Of a DNA stretch of 64,000 nt, positions 20,472-32,164 are shown in pieces. Position 1 is the stretch's first letter. Each line of letters starts with the position of its first letter. The notes under the pieces were generated by a model. The model was not told where the DNA came from. It made no database searches and was given only the letters and a program-made list of their open reading frames with translations. The stretch is from Ostrinia nubilalis (lineage: Eukaryota; Arthropoda; Insecta; Lepidoptera; Crambidae), in contig NC_087104.1 of assembly GCF_963855985.1 (NCBI RefSeq), positions 4,588,001 to 4,652,000 on the forward strand. Direction: 5' to 3'. The translations under genes and the position numbers were made by a program.

Positions 20472-21085
20472 AGATCTCAACAATCAAAGATAGCTCAACT
20501 ACACAGAACTACGGCTGTACAAAGTTCGGTAAGTTCGGTGTCATTGTCAGTCGACCTTGTTTGCAAGATTGTCAATGTCTATTGACGCGGTCTTAAAAGT
20601 TTCATATTGGTTTTCCCACACATTTCTGTGGTAGCCGGGTCTCGTTATTAGTTTATAACTCAACCGAAGATTCTTGTTCGAATATACTTCGGGTAGTTTA
20701 GAATTTATTTACACGAGAATTTATTTTTTACGTAACTCTACTATCAATGCGATATCCGAAAGTATAAAAGTTATCGGATTAATTTACATTACAAGTAGGT
20801 ATTATATTTCCAAATCTAAATCATGTGTCACAACTGCGGCGCTCGTATTCGTAAAGACTTGTTCGTCAACTCGCACGTGTCAAACTTTCGAGCGCGTGCG
20901 AGTTGAGCCCGGGTATACATACAATAATTATTAAAATTCTGGGTTCCATTTTGATTCAATCGATAGCACCTTTTTACGGAAAAAGAGCCCACATGAAATT
21001 TAATTTAATAAGCAACTCTATCGAATTTAATAAGTTAAATCTTTAATATATTTAATTTAATAAGCTATCTATCTACACTAATTAG
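20472..21085. other. Non-coding; one hairpin
   Basis: CAACTCGCACG and CGTGCGAGTTG form an 11-bp stem at 20867-20905. Otherwise nothing recognised. Confidence 0.5.
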
Positions 21086-21954
21086 GTATACAGTAGAGAT
21101 GAGACGTATTTACTAGAACAGATCCACACACTAGGTATTTTACAGTACTAGGCGGCACCTATTCCAATTTTTTAAATACTTGATCCACCTAGTATTTTAT
21201 AAATTACACGATTTCCGACCCTACCATCAAAGTAATAGAGGTTATTATTGCGTAATCCGTAGTCGTGTATTACGCGCACCTAGTATTTCTGGCTAAGCTT
21301 ATGTGCGAACGTAGAGATTCACTCCGTCTCTGTCTGACCAAACAAATTTGAGCGCGACGAAGCAAACGCACACAAACGTAGTCAAACCATATTCATGTAC
21401 CTAAATAAGAAAAAATATGTAAATATTTTTATGAAATTGATATCTTTTAAATACGCCAACTTTTAAGTTGACAGTCCTAAGCCTGTTGAAGTATGAAGGG
21501 AGGAATTATTATTCAATTTCAAATTGCATTATTCATACTATGGTTGTATCTTTAAAAAAAAAAAAAATATTTTAAAGTCATATTAGTCGCGTCAAGTATG
21601 CTAAATTACTACGTACTAGGTGGAATAGGTATATGGATCAAGTATTAATAAATACTAGGAATAGGTGCACCTATACCTTGATTTTTTAGAATCCAGCAGA
21701 GATGTAAACAAACACTTTCATACACAATTACACCATAATCACTTACGTGTTCATAATATCATACACATTATTTGATAAGCCCATGAAACCAACTTTATTT
21801 TCACGTTTATACAAGTGTGAAATCAATCTTTGAAACAAATTATTTTAGCAAAATACGTGGACGATGAAAATTTGTAAGACTTGTCAAAATGACTTGTCGT
21901 TTAAAATCATGTGTTATCTCCATATTGTCTATGACTTGTCTCTGACACATCAAA

Positions 21955-22678
21955 ATCAATCAAAATCAAAATCAAAAAATATTTATTCAGTTTAGACCAC
22001 AAGTGGCACTTTTGAACGTCAATAGAAAATAATAAAAAAAGAAAAGGTAGCCTTAATGGGGCACTTTACATGTCTCCTTATCTTTTGGGCCCTACCAGCG
22101 CTTCGAGACAAACATATGGCAAGTGCTGAGAAGAAACGCCGGAACAAACTCAGTCACCACTTATTGCCAGGAATTATCTAACGGTAAGAATAGTCAAATT
22201 TAAGTACATCAAATATGTGCAGACTGAACTGACCACGCATCCTTGTCATCAATATAGTCTCGAACCTTGTAGTACCCTTTGGACATAAGGGTATTTTTTA
22301 TATGTATCTTAAATTTGTTTATTGGCAATTCGACAAGGTTGTGTGGTATTTTGTTAAATATGGTAATACATTTCCCCAAGAATGAATTACCTATCTTATG
22401 CAACCTAAATGATGGAACAGCAAGTTTATTCTTATGTCTCGTGTTAAATGAGTGGACGTCACTTTTCTTAGTAAATAAATGTATATGTTTACGGACATAC
22501 ATAATGTTATCAAATATGTATTGCGAAGCCACAGTCAATATATTGATTTCTTTAAAAACTTCTCTAAGCGAGTCACGTGGTTTAAGACCGTATATTGCCC
22601 GAACAGCTCTTTTCTGTAAAATGAAAATTGATTCTATGTCTGCTGCTGAGCCCCACAGTAAAAGTGCATCAGTGCTGT
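21955..22678 (-). mobile_element. CR1/Zenon-like LINE 3' fragment
   Basis: Minus strand, stop at 22209: DALLLWGSAADIESIFILQK, RAVRAIYGLKPRDSL, TVASQYIFDNIMYVRKH, FLGKCITIFNKIPHN and KGYYKVRDYIDD, the C-terminal region of a lepidopteran CR1-type reverse transcriptase protein. The frame is intact over about 155 codons but lacks the RT core. The 3' tail is the reversed (TGATTT)n near 21955-21985. 5'-truncated at 22678. Confidence 0.8.
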
Positions 22679-22997
22679 AACCTGTGAGTCATAGACAATA
22701 AACTGTAAATTAAATCGATATTATTTTAAGTATTCACTTATTCCAATTACTGATTAATTTTAAATAAAAAATATACGATACTTTGTTTAGTTTTCCAGCG
22801 ATAACTTCGACAATATTGGATAACGTAAAATTATTTTTCTACTTTTAGTGTATACTTTTTCGGAGTCAGTTAAATTTTTAGTCGGTTTTATTTAAACGAA
22901 ATTATTTTACTTTTTTATGCAATTAAGCTTACGTATTGTTCCATTGCTTATTTTCCTATATAAGTAAATAAAATAAAAGAAAATAAAAATCTTCTTT

Positions 22998-23510
22998 CAA
23001 TGAGGGTTTTCGCGATTGAAAAATTCGCCAGATGGCAATACGTAGACGCGAGGTCCAAATCCTGCATGATAGGTTATTTTTGACATGACATTGAGAGATA
23101 TGTCAAAATCCACCAATCACGCAGCATTTGGACCTCGCGTCTACGTATTGCCATCCAGTAGCGGCGTAAGGGGGGGGCGGTGGGGGCGGTCCGCCCCGGG
23201 TGCCAAGCATCAGGGGGTGACACAAGTCTTTAGACATACTCTCTAATCTGTGGACACAAGTCGCGTAGATTAGTACTCACTGGCATATCTGCATGGCAAA
23301 TCTGCGGTCTATGTCATGATACGGGGGGGTGATTGTCTTTCAATCTTCGAATCGGTAGGTAACCCCAAAATCCTGGGGGGGTACCAGGGGGTGCCATAGG
23401 ACTTGTGACGGGGGGGGGGGGGGGGGGGGGTGATCGCCCCGGGTACCAACCCATGCTACGCCGCCACTGTTGCCATCTGGCGGATTTTTCAATCGCGAAA
23501 ACCCTCATTG
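22998..23510. mobile_element. CAATGAGGGTTTTCGCG foldback MITE, interrupted
   Basis: The arms CAATGAGGGTTTTCGCGATT ... GAGGTCCAAAT and their inverse at the right end match the uninterrupted copy at 33956-34146. The right arm is split by the hAT-type MITE at 23156-23469. Confidence 0.85.
23156..23469. mobile_element. hAT-type MITE, 8-bp TSD TTGCCATC
   Basis: CAGTAGCGGCGTA at the left and TACGCCGCCACTG at the right. TTGCCATC is duplicated exactly (23148-23155, 23470-23477). Comparison with 34107-34120, an uninterrupted copy of the same host site, shows the single-copy TTGCCATC. It includes a 21-base G run at 23410-23430. Confidence 0.9.
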
Positions 23511-24136
23511 ATAGCATCTTAAATTACCTCCCTAGCGGAATAGAGCAACAAAGAACTGAGCGAGCGAGATGTCACTAGTAGCAACACTGTCAAACAGAAC
23601 TTTTTGCAGCTATTTGAAGTTTAATAACTTTACGGATATCATTGATTGTTTTACTGTCCAGTGTGTTTTTGATTACATCTGTGCATACAGTTTGTTTCCT
23701 GTTCTCGAAAATTTCATAATCAATTCACATTCAATGTTGCGACTTTGTTGCATATTTTTAGTATTTTGACGATCACCCGGCGATGATACGCAAGTACTAC
23801 AATAATTTCACTTCGCGATTAACGAGAGGTTTTGTCGCATCACTAGTTCACAGACAAAAAATATTTTTATGTCAGTTGGCCATTTTTGATGACATTTCTG
23901 CTGATTTCTAAAAAATTAGACGTATCAAATTTACCTAGTATAACCCATCTCTAGTATACAGTATGTATGTGAGCGTCCTATTTAGCATACGGAATACAAA
24001 CAAACCAAAGACAATATTGTCTTGGCTTTGTTATTGTTCCAGTTTCCTTGCTCTACCAAACTTTCCATAAAGTGAACAAAACTTGACCCTTCTCAGTACA
24101 AAGAAGTCCAATAATAATGTGAACTTGTAAGTATTA

Positions 24137-24174
24137 CCTAATATCTCAGATCATAGATGATCTGAGCCTAATAT
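24137..24174. mobile_element. 22-bp TIR-only palindrome with 8-bp TSD
   Basis: 24145-24166 reads CTCAGATCATAG immediately followed by ATGATCTGAG. CCTAATAT flanks exactly at 24137-24144 and 24167-24174. It has the same arms as 3425-3450, with different flanking duplications. Confidence 0.6.
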
Positions 24175-24255
24175 ACTTGTTGAATGCTCAGATTTGTGCC
24201 CCAGACTGTAAACGAATTTAATAATGTGACATTGATATAAATATTAGTAATATCT

Positions 24256-24402
24256 CTTTACTAATCTACTAATATTGATGGGAATGTTTGTGTGTTACTC
24301 TTTCACGCAAAAACTCTTACTGTACGGATTTTATTAAAAACTCACAGTATTATTGTATAATCATGAGAACAGATTGAAAGTAAATACTTTCAATCTGTTC
24401 TC
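24256..24402. mobile_element. Helitron 5' fragment plus 38-bp palindrome
   Basis: TCTACTAATATTGATGGGAA, GTTACTCTTTCACGCAAAAA and TACGGATTTTATTAAAA match the first half of the Helitron at 27239; the 3' end is absent. At 24365-24402 GAGAACAGATTGAAAGTA and TACTTTCAATCTGTTCTC form a perfect palindrome around AA. Confidence 0.55.
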
Positions 24403-24453
24403 AATCACGATCAAATGATCCTTATTAAAATTTATTAGCGAAATGAGTTGCTT

Positions 24454-24640
24454 ATCAAACTAAAGCAGTCGCCCGGCAAGCGGAAGGTCGTGGGTTCGAG
24501 TCCCGCCTTAGGTAGGTAGTTCGATTTTTTCAAGTTGTTGATTTCAAATTTAGATTGAAAGTATTTGTCTCAAAACAGGTTATACCTTTACAACTTATCA
24601 CGGGGCACAAATGAGACAAAAAGGTCTATGTATGACTCAG
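24454..24640 (+). mobile_element. tRNA-derived SINE fragment
   Basis: CGGAAGGTCGTGGGTTCGAG then TCCCGCC is a pol III B box (GGTTCGAGTCC) in a tRNA-like T arm, followed by CCTTAGGTAGGTAGTTCGAT. The A-box side is degraded, so it is a SINE piece and not a tRNA gene. Confidence 0.55.
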
Positions 24641-24880
24641 TGATTTCAGGAGACCTACAAACCCTGTTATTCTGCCATAGCCAAAGTATTAATATAAATT
24701 ATTATTTAGAATAACATGTAGGCTTTATAAAAGCCGTGGGAAAAAGCTAGTAGTCAATAACTTAATAATTTAACACGTGCGTAGCTTTATTTACAGTCGA
24801 TAGCACATCAGATTATAAATTCCTGATGCAAAATAGCTCTTATTGCTATTACGTACGACGCACTGTAGCACCGTACCTTA

Positions 24881-25200
24881 GGGCCCTCGCCCACGCGCCA
24901 CGACGACTTTTTGTTACGCACTACAAAAGCGATGCCAACGCGCTACTAACGCGCTACAGCAACGCGACTGTACGAGACTGTACGATGCAAACGCGCGACC
25001 GTGTTGGACGACATAGAGAACGGCGTGAGAGTATTGAATCGCGACAGAAGCGCGACAGTATTGCGTTTGTTTCGCGACAGAAGCGCGTTTATGTGGACGA
25101 GGGCACACAGCTAGCGACCGCATTGCGACTGTATCGATGCGAACGCGCGACAGAATCGCTACTGCATCGCTGCAAAAAGTCGCTGTGGGTGAGAGCCTCC
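24881..25200. mobile_element. GC-rich TIR MITE, TTA TSD
   Basis: GGGCCCTCGCCCACGCG and GTGGGTGAGAGCCTCC are imperfect inverted ends, with ACGACTTTTT/AAAAAGTCGC next. TTA at 24878-24880 and 25201-25203. The 320-bp interior is full of CGCGAC words and gives a long spurious open frame (24826-25257). Confidence 0.7.
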
Positions 25201-25203
25201 TTA

Positions 25204-26417
25204 TACCTATCTACTTGTTGTAGCATAATAATAGAAGGTGATTTATCGTTAGACTAAATATTATTAGTAATGCAATGTTTTATTCGTTGCGCCTAATTGG
25301 TGTATTTCAGAAATATGATACTACGAAACAAAACAAAAATAAGTTAGTATTTGGTATTGTTTACGATTAGATAGTTCTTTTGTTTTCTATGGAAAGTTAT
25401 TGCTTGAGAAAGCAGATACCTAATTATCATGTTTTTTGTCGTCTTTTTGTTAGACTATTGCAATATTTCTACTTTTATTGTTTAAAAAATACCTAGAATT
25501 GCTGACAGAAACGTACGAATGCTATCAATATCGTTGTTTACGAGCACAATTGAAAATACCTTCGTATTGAATTCTGGAAATCATTTTCTTGAAGTTTCAA
25601 TTCTTTGAAGTGAATGCAGTATGCATTGCAACTTGTGTACAAGACAGTTGTGCGTTGGCGTATTTTGAGACATCGCCAAACTTGGCAGTTGAACTACCAT
25701 GTGACTGCATATTAGCCAAGTATTTGAGTTACTAGCATTGAAACAGCTTAGTGGCAAATTTAGGTCACTTCCTAGCTAGGTCGGCATGCTAGTGTTTATA
25801 AAACGCTTCACTGCAGATTGTATATGTCAAGCTCATAATTACAAATTCCAAATAAAAAACAATGGATAACCAACCTTAGTAGGTAATACACAACTTTTTT
25901 TTTTAGTATGACTAATTTAATTATTTGTGGTGTATAAATTACTAAAATTCTTCTAGATAAGGCAAGCAAAATCATTAACTAAGTATATGCATAGGATTCA
26001 CAATAATCCAGTGATTGAAAGAGACTTAAATATCATCCCTTCATAATGTTTTAACCACGACGATCGCGATGTCACGGCTTATTATGTAAAAAGGTTTGTG
26101 TTCTGAAAAAGTCCTTCCTGAGAAACACAAGTCATTAAGGCTTTCCGAGGAAAAAACCTTTTTGCTCACAATCTGACTAAATGGGTACAGACAGATGATA
26201 TCTGCTGAGGAACGTGCTTCCGAGAACACGTATTTATTCCTCGTCTGTGAAAATGTGAATACGATGAAGTAAGAAGTTAAAGGGTTCGCGCGCACGGATG
26301 ACTTTTGTCGCCGTAACTTTTTTGAAGTCCATAGAGATATATGGAGGTGCGCGTTCGTAGCGACGTGACAGCGACAGAAACTATTTACATTTTCCATACA
26401 TCTACAAAATCTACATC
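25204..26417. other. Mostly unremarkable
   Basis: 26284-26400 (GGGTTCGCGCGCACGGATGA, GGTGCGCGTTCGTAGCGACG) looks like part of a GC-rich MITE but no matching end was found. The rest is plain AT-rich DNA. Confidence 0.45.
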
Positions 26418-26600
26418 TTCTATTATATCTATAAATGCTAAAGGTCACTGACTCACTAATGCACTCATCACGAAATCTCAGAAACTACAAGTGCTAGGAG
26501 TCTCAATTTTTCCATGGGGGTTTCTTTTAGAACGGAGGTGCTCACTAAGACGGGATTTTGCAAAATTCAACCCCATATCTATGTGCGGAAACGTCACGAA
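26418..26600 (+). mobile_element. Helitron fragment (18051 family)
   Basis: TCTATTATATCTATAAATGC, CATCACGAAATCTCAGAAAC and GGTGCTCACTAAGACGGGAT match the Helitron at 18051-18261. The 3' hairpin and CTRR end are missing. Confidence 0.6.
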
Positions 26601-27238
26601 ATCTGAATTTTCGCTGACCGCCCCACTGTTAAGGGTTGACATTTGACAAACAAATAGTTATATCTTTTTTAAACGACTTGTAATTCAGAATCCTAAGGTG
26701 AAGAAGCTTTCCGAGCTTGGTTAATTATTAAAAGCTTTCTTCTAATGACTTACTGGAGTTGATTGCTGAATCAGACGTAAGTAAGTACTTAAGTAAGCCT
26801 TCGAGCGATCACGTGGCTCTGAAGTAATGGAGCTTTAGAGTGGTTTATTATCTAATTCAAACATTGAAAAGTTAAACACTGTGCAGCGTATTAATAATAG
26901 GGTTGTCAGAAACCCTATCGTATCGTATAAGAAAATCTTTATCATTATTTTCATACAAGTTCTACGTTTAGGTACAGTATTTTATTCATTTATGTGATTT
27001 CAAAAAAATACCTAATAGTCAACGTACTTAATGGTAAGTACAAGATTACATTGTAAAGTGTTAACAATCTTGTTAAATTTTTTTTAGTCATTTTTAATGA
27101 GTGCTCGCATCTGCTCGCCAAAAATGGATACAATTTTTGTTATTTTTAGCTGAACTTAAGCCTATACTAGAAGCGCTGAAATCAGGACGATCTCTGAAAC
27201 ATTATGGGTACAAAGAAAATCTTAGAAGTTCAGAGTAA
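26601..27238. other. Unremarkable stretch
   Basis: Nothing recognised. Confidence 0.5.
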
Positions 27239-27462
27239 CCTACTAATATTATAAATGCGAAAGTTTGGATGTCGGGATGTCTGGATTGTTGAATGTCTGG
27301 ATGGATGTTTGTTACTCTTTCACTCAAAAACTACTTAACGGATTTTGATGAAACTTTACAGTATTATTCTTTATAACCCAGAATAACATAATATAGGCTA
27401 TAATTTATGACGATCTGTCACAAACTAAATTTCACGCGGGTGAAGCCGCGGGCAAAACCTAG
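27239..27462 (+). mobile_element. Lep1-type Helitron
   Basis: 5' CCTACTAATATTATAAATGC, AAAGTTTGGATGTC repeats, GTTACTCTTTCACTCAAAAA; 3' ACGCGGGTGAAGCCGCGGGC hairpin, then CTAG before T. No coding sequence. Full-length non-autonomous Helitron. Confidence 0.85.
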
Positions 27463-27464
27463 TA

Positions 27465-28067
27465 AAAATATAGTTTTTAAAATTGTCTGGCATTAAGAGT
27501 TGCCTCTTGATCTAAATTTAAAAAAAAACTTGCAAAATAAAAATAAGGATGTAAAAAATCAACCCTAGATTAATTGTATCAGCTAAGAGGGAAGGTAAAC
27601 AGTGAGTGCAATTTTTATCGTGATAGGGCTTGTAATTGCCCCCCTCCTTCCATATCGAGTAGGTACTTTATAAGTGTTATGAGCATACCCGAATAGTGCA
27701 TTTAACACTTTGGTGGACAGTACCTACAGGTTAAGAATTATGGTTTATGGTTTTAGATATTTATTTTTCTAAAAGAATACAATTATATTCACTTATAAGA
27801 AAAATACAGAATACACTTTATAATAAATAAGCAGCAAGTGCACGCAACAGACAAGCTCGTTTCATTTATGTATTAAATGAAACTAGGTACAGAAATAATG
27901 AAGTTAAAATAAAATAAAATAATAACAAACCGCTCAAATGCTATATTTTTTCAAATTCAAGTGTAGTTTTATTCTTAACCTACCCACACTGCAACTACAA
28001 AACCAGCAACCTGCTTGGCTTCCATTACGTAACGCTCAACAGTTGCTATCACAGTTGCTATGTGACC
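27465..28067. other. Unremarkable stretch
   Basis: AT-rich; no gene or repeat recognised. Confidence 0.5.
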
Positions 28068-28370
28068 GTTTTTTTTTTTTCCTACATTACAAGTAATAAA
28101 AACGCGAGAATGTGAATGAATGAATGTGCTCGTACAATGAACCAGATTGATTTTTTTTTCACGAGAATTCTAAAAAGTGTTTTGTAATGTAGTGCTTTAA
28201 TTTCTTTTTAAACGAGAAAAAAGATTGCGTATTTTTTATATCATTTGGCAGCCCGTTAAATAGTTGTGCCCCCTCGTACATTATATTTTTCTTGCCATAA
28301 TTGGTTCTGGGTGACGGTAATTGAATATCGTAAGGTCTTCTTAAGGAACGCTTTTGTGATTGTGATTTTG
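28068..28370 (-). mobile_element. CR1/jockey-like LINE C-terminal fragment
   Basis: T run at 28068-28081 is the reversed poly(A). The minus strand from about 28350 to the stop at 28159-28161 reads RRPYDIQLPSPRTNYGKKNI, MYEGAQLFNGLPNDIKNTQS and FFSFKKKLKHYITKHFLEFS, the end of a LINE reverse-transcriptase protein. Only the last 60-70 codons survive. Confidence 0.75.
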
Positions 28371-29628
28371 TTATAAATGATAGTTGTGTGTGAATAGTTT
28401 TTCTTAATATTTTATGTTAATTACTTCCCAATACGACACTACTTATTCACATACATTGCCTATGTGAGTAGTGTCAATGTAAAATGAGTAAAAAACTATG
28501 ACGTCTATAGGCGTTCTGTCATATCATCCTTTTACCTGAAAACTGTGGACATTACTATCCATCAGTGTGTTAATACACAAGTTTTTTTAAATCTCTTCTA
28601 TGTAATAATTATCAAATTAAGTAGGTACCTAGATTAAAGATGAACTTACTCGAAAGGCCGAGTAAAATTCTGCCAATTCAAATGTTTACCTCCATTTTGG
28701 ATAGTTAAGTATTTTTGTATCTATTTATAAATATCGCGGAGCTGGTCGTTGTGGGTATTTTTTGGGAAAGCCCTTTGTCTAACTGTAGTTTAAACGAACG
28801 AAGGTATTATCAATTTTGCGACGTACCTAAGTATCAAACTTCAGCTTTTGTCTTATAGATTTTTAATATTTTCTGGTCTCCAAATGTCTAATAAAGTATT
28901 TTAATAAACCGGTAACATTGGTGGTCAAAACAATCTAAAATTAGTCTAGACAGTTTCCAACAAATACCTAGACTGCAGGTCCGAGCAATAAACAATCACA
29001 GTTTATTTCTTTTGTTGGTCGCAGCTAGAGCAACCTCAATTTTAATAGTGAATCGGACATGATTAAAATTACTACATACATTTTATAAATAAGAATGATC
29101 ACTAAATAGCACATTAGTTCCGATAATAAGTGAAAACCGATAGCACTTCAACAAAAAAAAATCCCTGGGAAACAGATTCCTAAAGTAATTTCTGTATAAA
29201 AGCGACCATTTTAATGTAAGTTGCAAAGCTCATTCATTTCCAATATTTTTCTTTGAAAAATTGAACCTCAAGTGACTTCAAACGGGTATTACCATACTAC
29301 AAACTGCATGGAGATACAGCGTTTTTTCGCCAAGTAGAACGCGTGCTGAAGAAGCATTAGCCTGACGGCGTCGTGCTATAGTGCCGAATTGTTTTGGTAG
29401 AATGTGAATAGTTTCATGTCAAACAACGCCGGCACTAGCAGTATCGCTCTGAAACTCTATTAACGCTATTGCGCATCGATAGGTACGTCCTATTTGTAGA
29501 AGCCTTAAAAGCTAGTAAAAAGTAACACCATTGATGATGGCCGATTGACAATAAGAAAACATGAAAACGAAATAATTAATATTTTCCATTCAATAATACA
29601 TTGAATTTCATTCTCTAGGATTGCCCAA
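28371..29628. other. Mostly unremarkable; one RTE scrap
   Basis: 28738-28805 (CTGGTCGTTGTGGGTATTTT ... AAACGAACGAAGG) is a degraded 3' end of the AACG-tailed RTE. No host gene seen. Confidence 0.45.
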
Positions 29629-29774
29629 ACAGAGGTGGAATTGTGTAAAGCAATCGTTATCATTTGACAGTTCATAACGTACGATAAAGTCAGTTAAACA
29701 AAGCGTTTGACAGAATAATCGTACGTTATGAACTGTCAAATGATAACGATTGCTTTACACAATTCCACCTCTGT
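29629..29774. mobile_element. Foldback MITE, about 58-bp arms
   Basis: ACAGAGGTGGAATTGTGTAA, AGCAATCGTTATCATTTGAC and AGTTCATAACGTACGAT are mirrored exactly at the right end. The loop is about 30 bp. No target duplication found. Confidence 0.8.
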
Positions 29775-29775
29775 T

Positions 29776-30283
29776 CCTACTTTTACATGTGAGAGTTTAT
29801 TGTTATATTATTATACCTATTCGAACTAAGACCTAAGACCCTTTCTGGCTCTTGGACCGTCCAAACTAGGACAATTCCCGGGAATCCCAGACAGATGGCG
29901 TCTCTACTCATTCCGACCGTAATAACAAAGTACAAGATTAAACAATCCCAACTCACATTTTCATTCTTGTTTCTCTGAGTGGAACATTTTAAATTTTATT
30001 TTCTACCCTACTTAATTCATAACAAGGTAGTTTAGTAGTTCTTGTGAAACATTTTGTAGGTGAATTATAACATAAATTATTATTTAAATTTATGCAAATG
30101 GATGCACATACAAGTAGGCATAATAAATAATTACATTTTACATGCATACCTACATGTTTAATAATTATTTATCGGAGAGACATTTCTTCGAAAAATGTGT
30201 TTAAAATGTGTAATTTGATATGTAATGAAGCATATTCCGTGATTTTTACAAATTGATGCTTTTTTTTAAATATTAGTAAATAA
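29776..30283. other. Unremarkable stretch
   Basis: Nothing recognised. Confidence 0.5.
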
Positions 30284-30400
30284 GGTAGCAGGAAAGCGCT
30301 GGACGCAGGCCGCTACCAACCGGGCAACATGGAAAGCATTGAGGAAGGTCTATGTTCAGCAGTGGACGTCCTATGGCTGAAATGATGATGATGATGATGA
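30284..30400 (+). mobile_element. RTE LINE 3' end (ATG-tailed)
   Basis: GGTAGCAGGAAAGCGCTGGA through GTTCAGCAGTGGACGTCC, stop, then GAAATGATGATGATGATGAT. 5'-truncated copy. Confidence 0.85.
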
Positions 30401-31013
30401 AATATAGTCATTGACACTACTATTTAAGTATTTACACATTTACATCACTGAAATAAATATTAGTAACGCCTCAGTCAAATTTTCTTTACTATTTTCCTAT
30501 TTATTTTCCATTTAAATGTACAAAGAAGACAGAGATTGAGTCACACACTTTAAAAATGCACTAAAGAATATAAATCACGAATGGACAAAGTCTAGAAACA
30601 TCACAATGCATTCATTTTTCTTCCTTATAACATGCAATCAACCATTAATTAACTAAGCTTAGCTAGAAAAGGTTAGCAGAGCAACGGATTAACTTTGAAC
30701 TGGCCATTTTCCAGGATGCTCAGTGTTTTCATACAGGAACTACTAATGTAATAAACGTGAAAGTTTCTAGGGATTGCATGTTGAGTTACAGCAGAAGTAT
30801 AGCACGGATGTATTACCGTTTTATTAAGCTTAAAATATTTAAGAGAAAAATACTTTTATTATTACAAGTTCCATAAGTTATAACTTACAACCATGTATTA
30901 AGTAGATAAGTAGGTAACTTTAACTTAATTTTTATGTCAAGTTGGTTGGCGGGGCTGGTCACTTGACACGTTTTGACAAGCAGTTTCATAGTAAACAAAA
31001 GCTTGACGTTTGG
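30401..31013. other. Unremarkable stretch
   Basis: No gene or repeat recognised. Confidence 0.5.
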
Positions 31014-31051
31014 AATTAAGTTAAAATTTAGTTACGATGAAATTTGATCAC

Positions 31052-31082
<31 letters not shown>

Positions 31083-32139
31083 GATAGGAGGCAAACGAGC
31101 AGACGGATCACCTGATGGTAAGTGATTACCGTCGCCCATAGACACCCGCATACCCAGGGGCGTTACAGGTGCGTTGCCGGCCTTTAAGGTAAAGATACGC
31201 TCTCCTCTTGAAAGCTTGCAGGTCGTATCCGTCCGGAAACACCGCAGACGACAGTCCATTCCACAGTTTGGTTGTACGGGGCAGGAAGTTTCTAGAGAAA
31301 CGTACTGTTGTGGACTGCCAACCATCTAAGTGATGGGGGTGGAAGTGCTGTCGGGTAGATCGGTGGCGAAAAGTGGCGGCAGGAATAAGTCCGGATAATT
31401 CTTCGGAGCACTCCCCGTGATACATGCGATAGAAGATGCACAGTGAGGATACATCCCTACGCAGCGCCAAGGGGTCAAGCCGATCCGAAATGTCCTGGCA
31501 GTCAACGATTCGAGCTGCTCTCCGTTCAATACGGTCCAGAGGGAGAAGCTGGTACTGGGGCGCACCTGCCCAAAGATGAGAACAGTATTCCATATGAGGC
31601 CGAACCTGCGCCTTGTAAAGTTGCAGACGATGGGCTGGAGTGAAATACCGTCTCGATCTATTGAGCACACCAAGCTTCTTCGAGGCTAATTTAGCCTTAC
31701 CCTCTAAATGACCACGGAACTGGACTTCGCTCGATATGTCGACACCAAGGATTCCGATATTGGCTGAGGCAGTTAGGGGAGTGCTCTCGAAACAGCGGGA
31801 TACGACAAACGGCAACTTTTTGGCGGTGAACGCGCAAACTTGTGTCTTTGTAGGGTTAAATTGGACCAAATTGCGTCGACCCCAGTCTGAGACCTCCTTC
31901 AAGGAGGTTTCAATTTCGGACACAAGTTTGTTACGGCTCTCAATGACGTTCTCCCGAGAGATATTTGCGCGGCCGGTATAAGCTTCATCAACCGTGCTGT
32001 CGTCCGCATAGCAATGAATGCCGCTAATTTGCAGCATATCATTGATATGCAGAAGGAAGAGCGTAGGCGATAGCACACAGCCTTGGGGGACACCAGCATT
32101 CACAGACATAGAGTCTGAGCATTTGCTGTCATGCATCAC
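31052..32139 (-). mobile_element. Jockey-like LINE, 5'-truncated, open 337-codon frame
   Basis: The minus-strand frame (stop at 31126) covers the second half of a jockey-clade reverse transcriptase. Residues 15-35 have [20 protein letters not shown] (RT motif with PQG), residues about 42-50 CYADDSTVD (catalytic YADD), then [40 protein letters not shown] and [12 protein letters not shown]. It ends [10 protein letters not shown] run of 27 T (31052-31078) is the reversed poly(A). The endonuclease and RT fingers are missing. Both flanks carry the 21-nt word AATTAAGTTAAAATTTAGTT plus A (31014-31034, 32144-32164), likely a duplicated target. The open frame suggests a young insertion. It cannot act on its own without the missing domains. 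Confidence 0.9.
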
Positions 32140-32164
32140 TTAAAATTAAGTTAAAATTTAGTTA

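Larger units (their letters stand above)
21094..23953. mobile_element. hAT-type element, 8-bp TSD, deeply nested
   Basis: TAGAGATGAGAC at the left and CCCATCTCTA at the right are inverted ends. GTATACAG flanks exactly at 21086-21093 and 23954-23961. Inward motifs also match (GACGTAT/ATACGTC). ACTAGG words recur near the left end (21130-21200) and at 21600-21670. It contains a CR1-like LINE and a foldback MITE that holds another hAT-type MITE. No hAT transposase frame is visible. Confidence 0.75.

Noticed and set aside
22279..22680. 133-codon plus-strand frame
   Set aside because: It is the complementary shadow of the CR1-like LINE coding region on the minus strand.
24365..24402. Third nano element (38-bp palindrome)
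   Set aside because: The palindrome is perfect, but the flanks (AATCAT versus AATCAC) give no exact 8-bp duplication and the arm sequence differs from the other two.
24484..24512. tRNA gene suggested by GGTCGTGGGTTCGAGTCCC
   Set aside because: No matching acceptor stem or anticodon arm; tRNA-derived SINE fragment.
24826..25257. 143-codon plus-strand frame
   Set aside because: Falls inside a 320-bp MITE with TIRs and TTA duplication; the frame is open because the interior is CG-rich.
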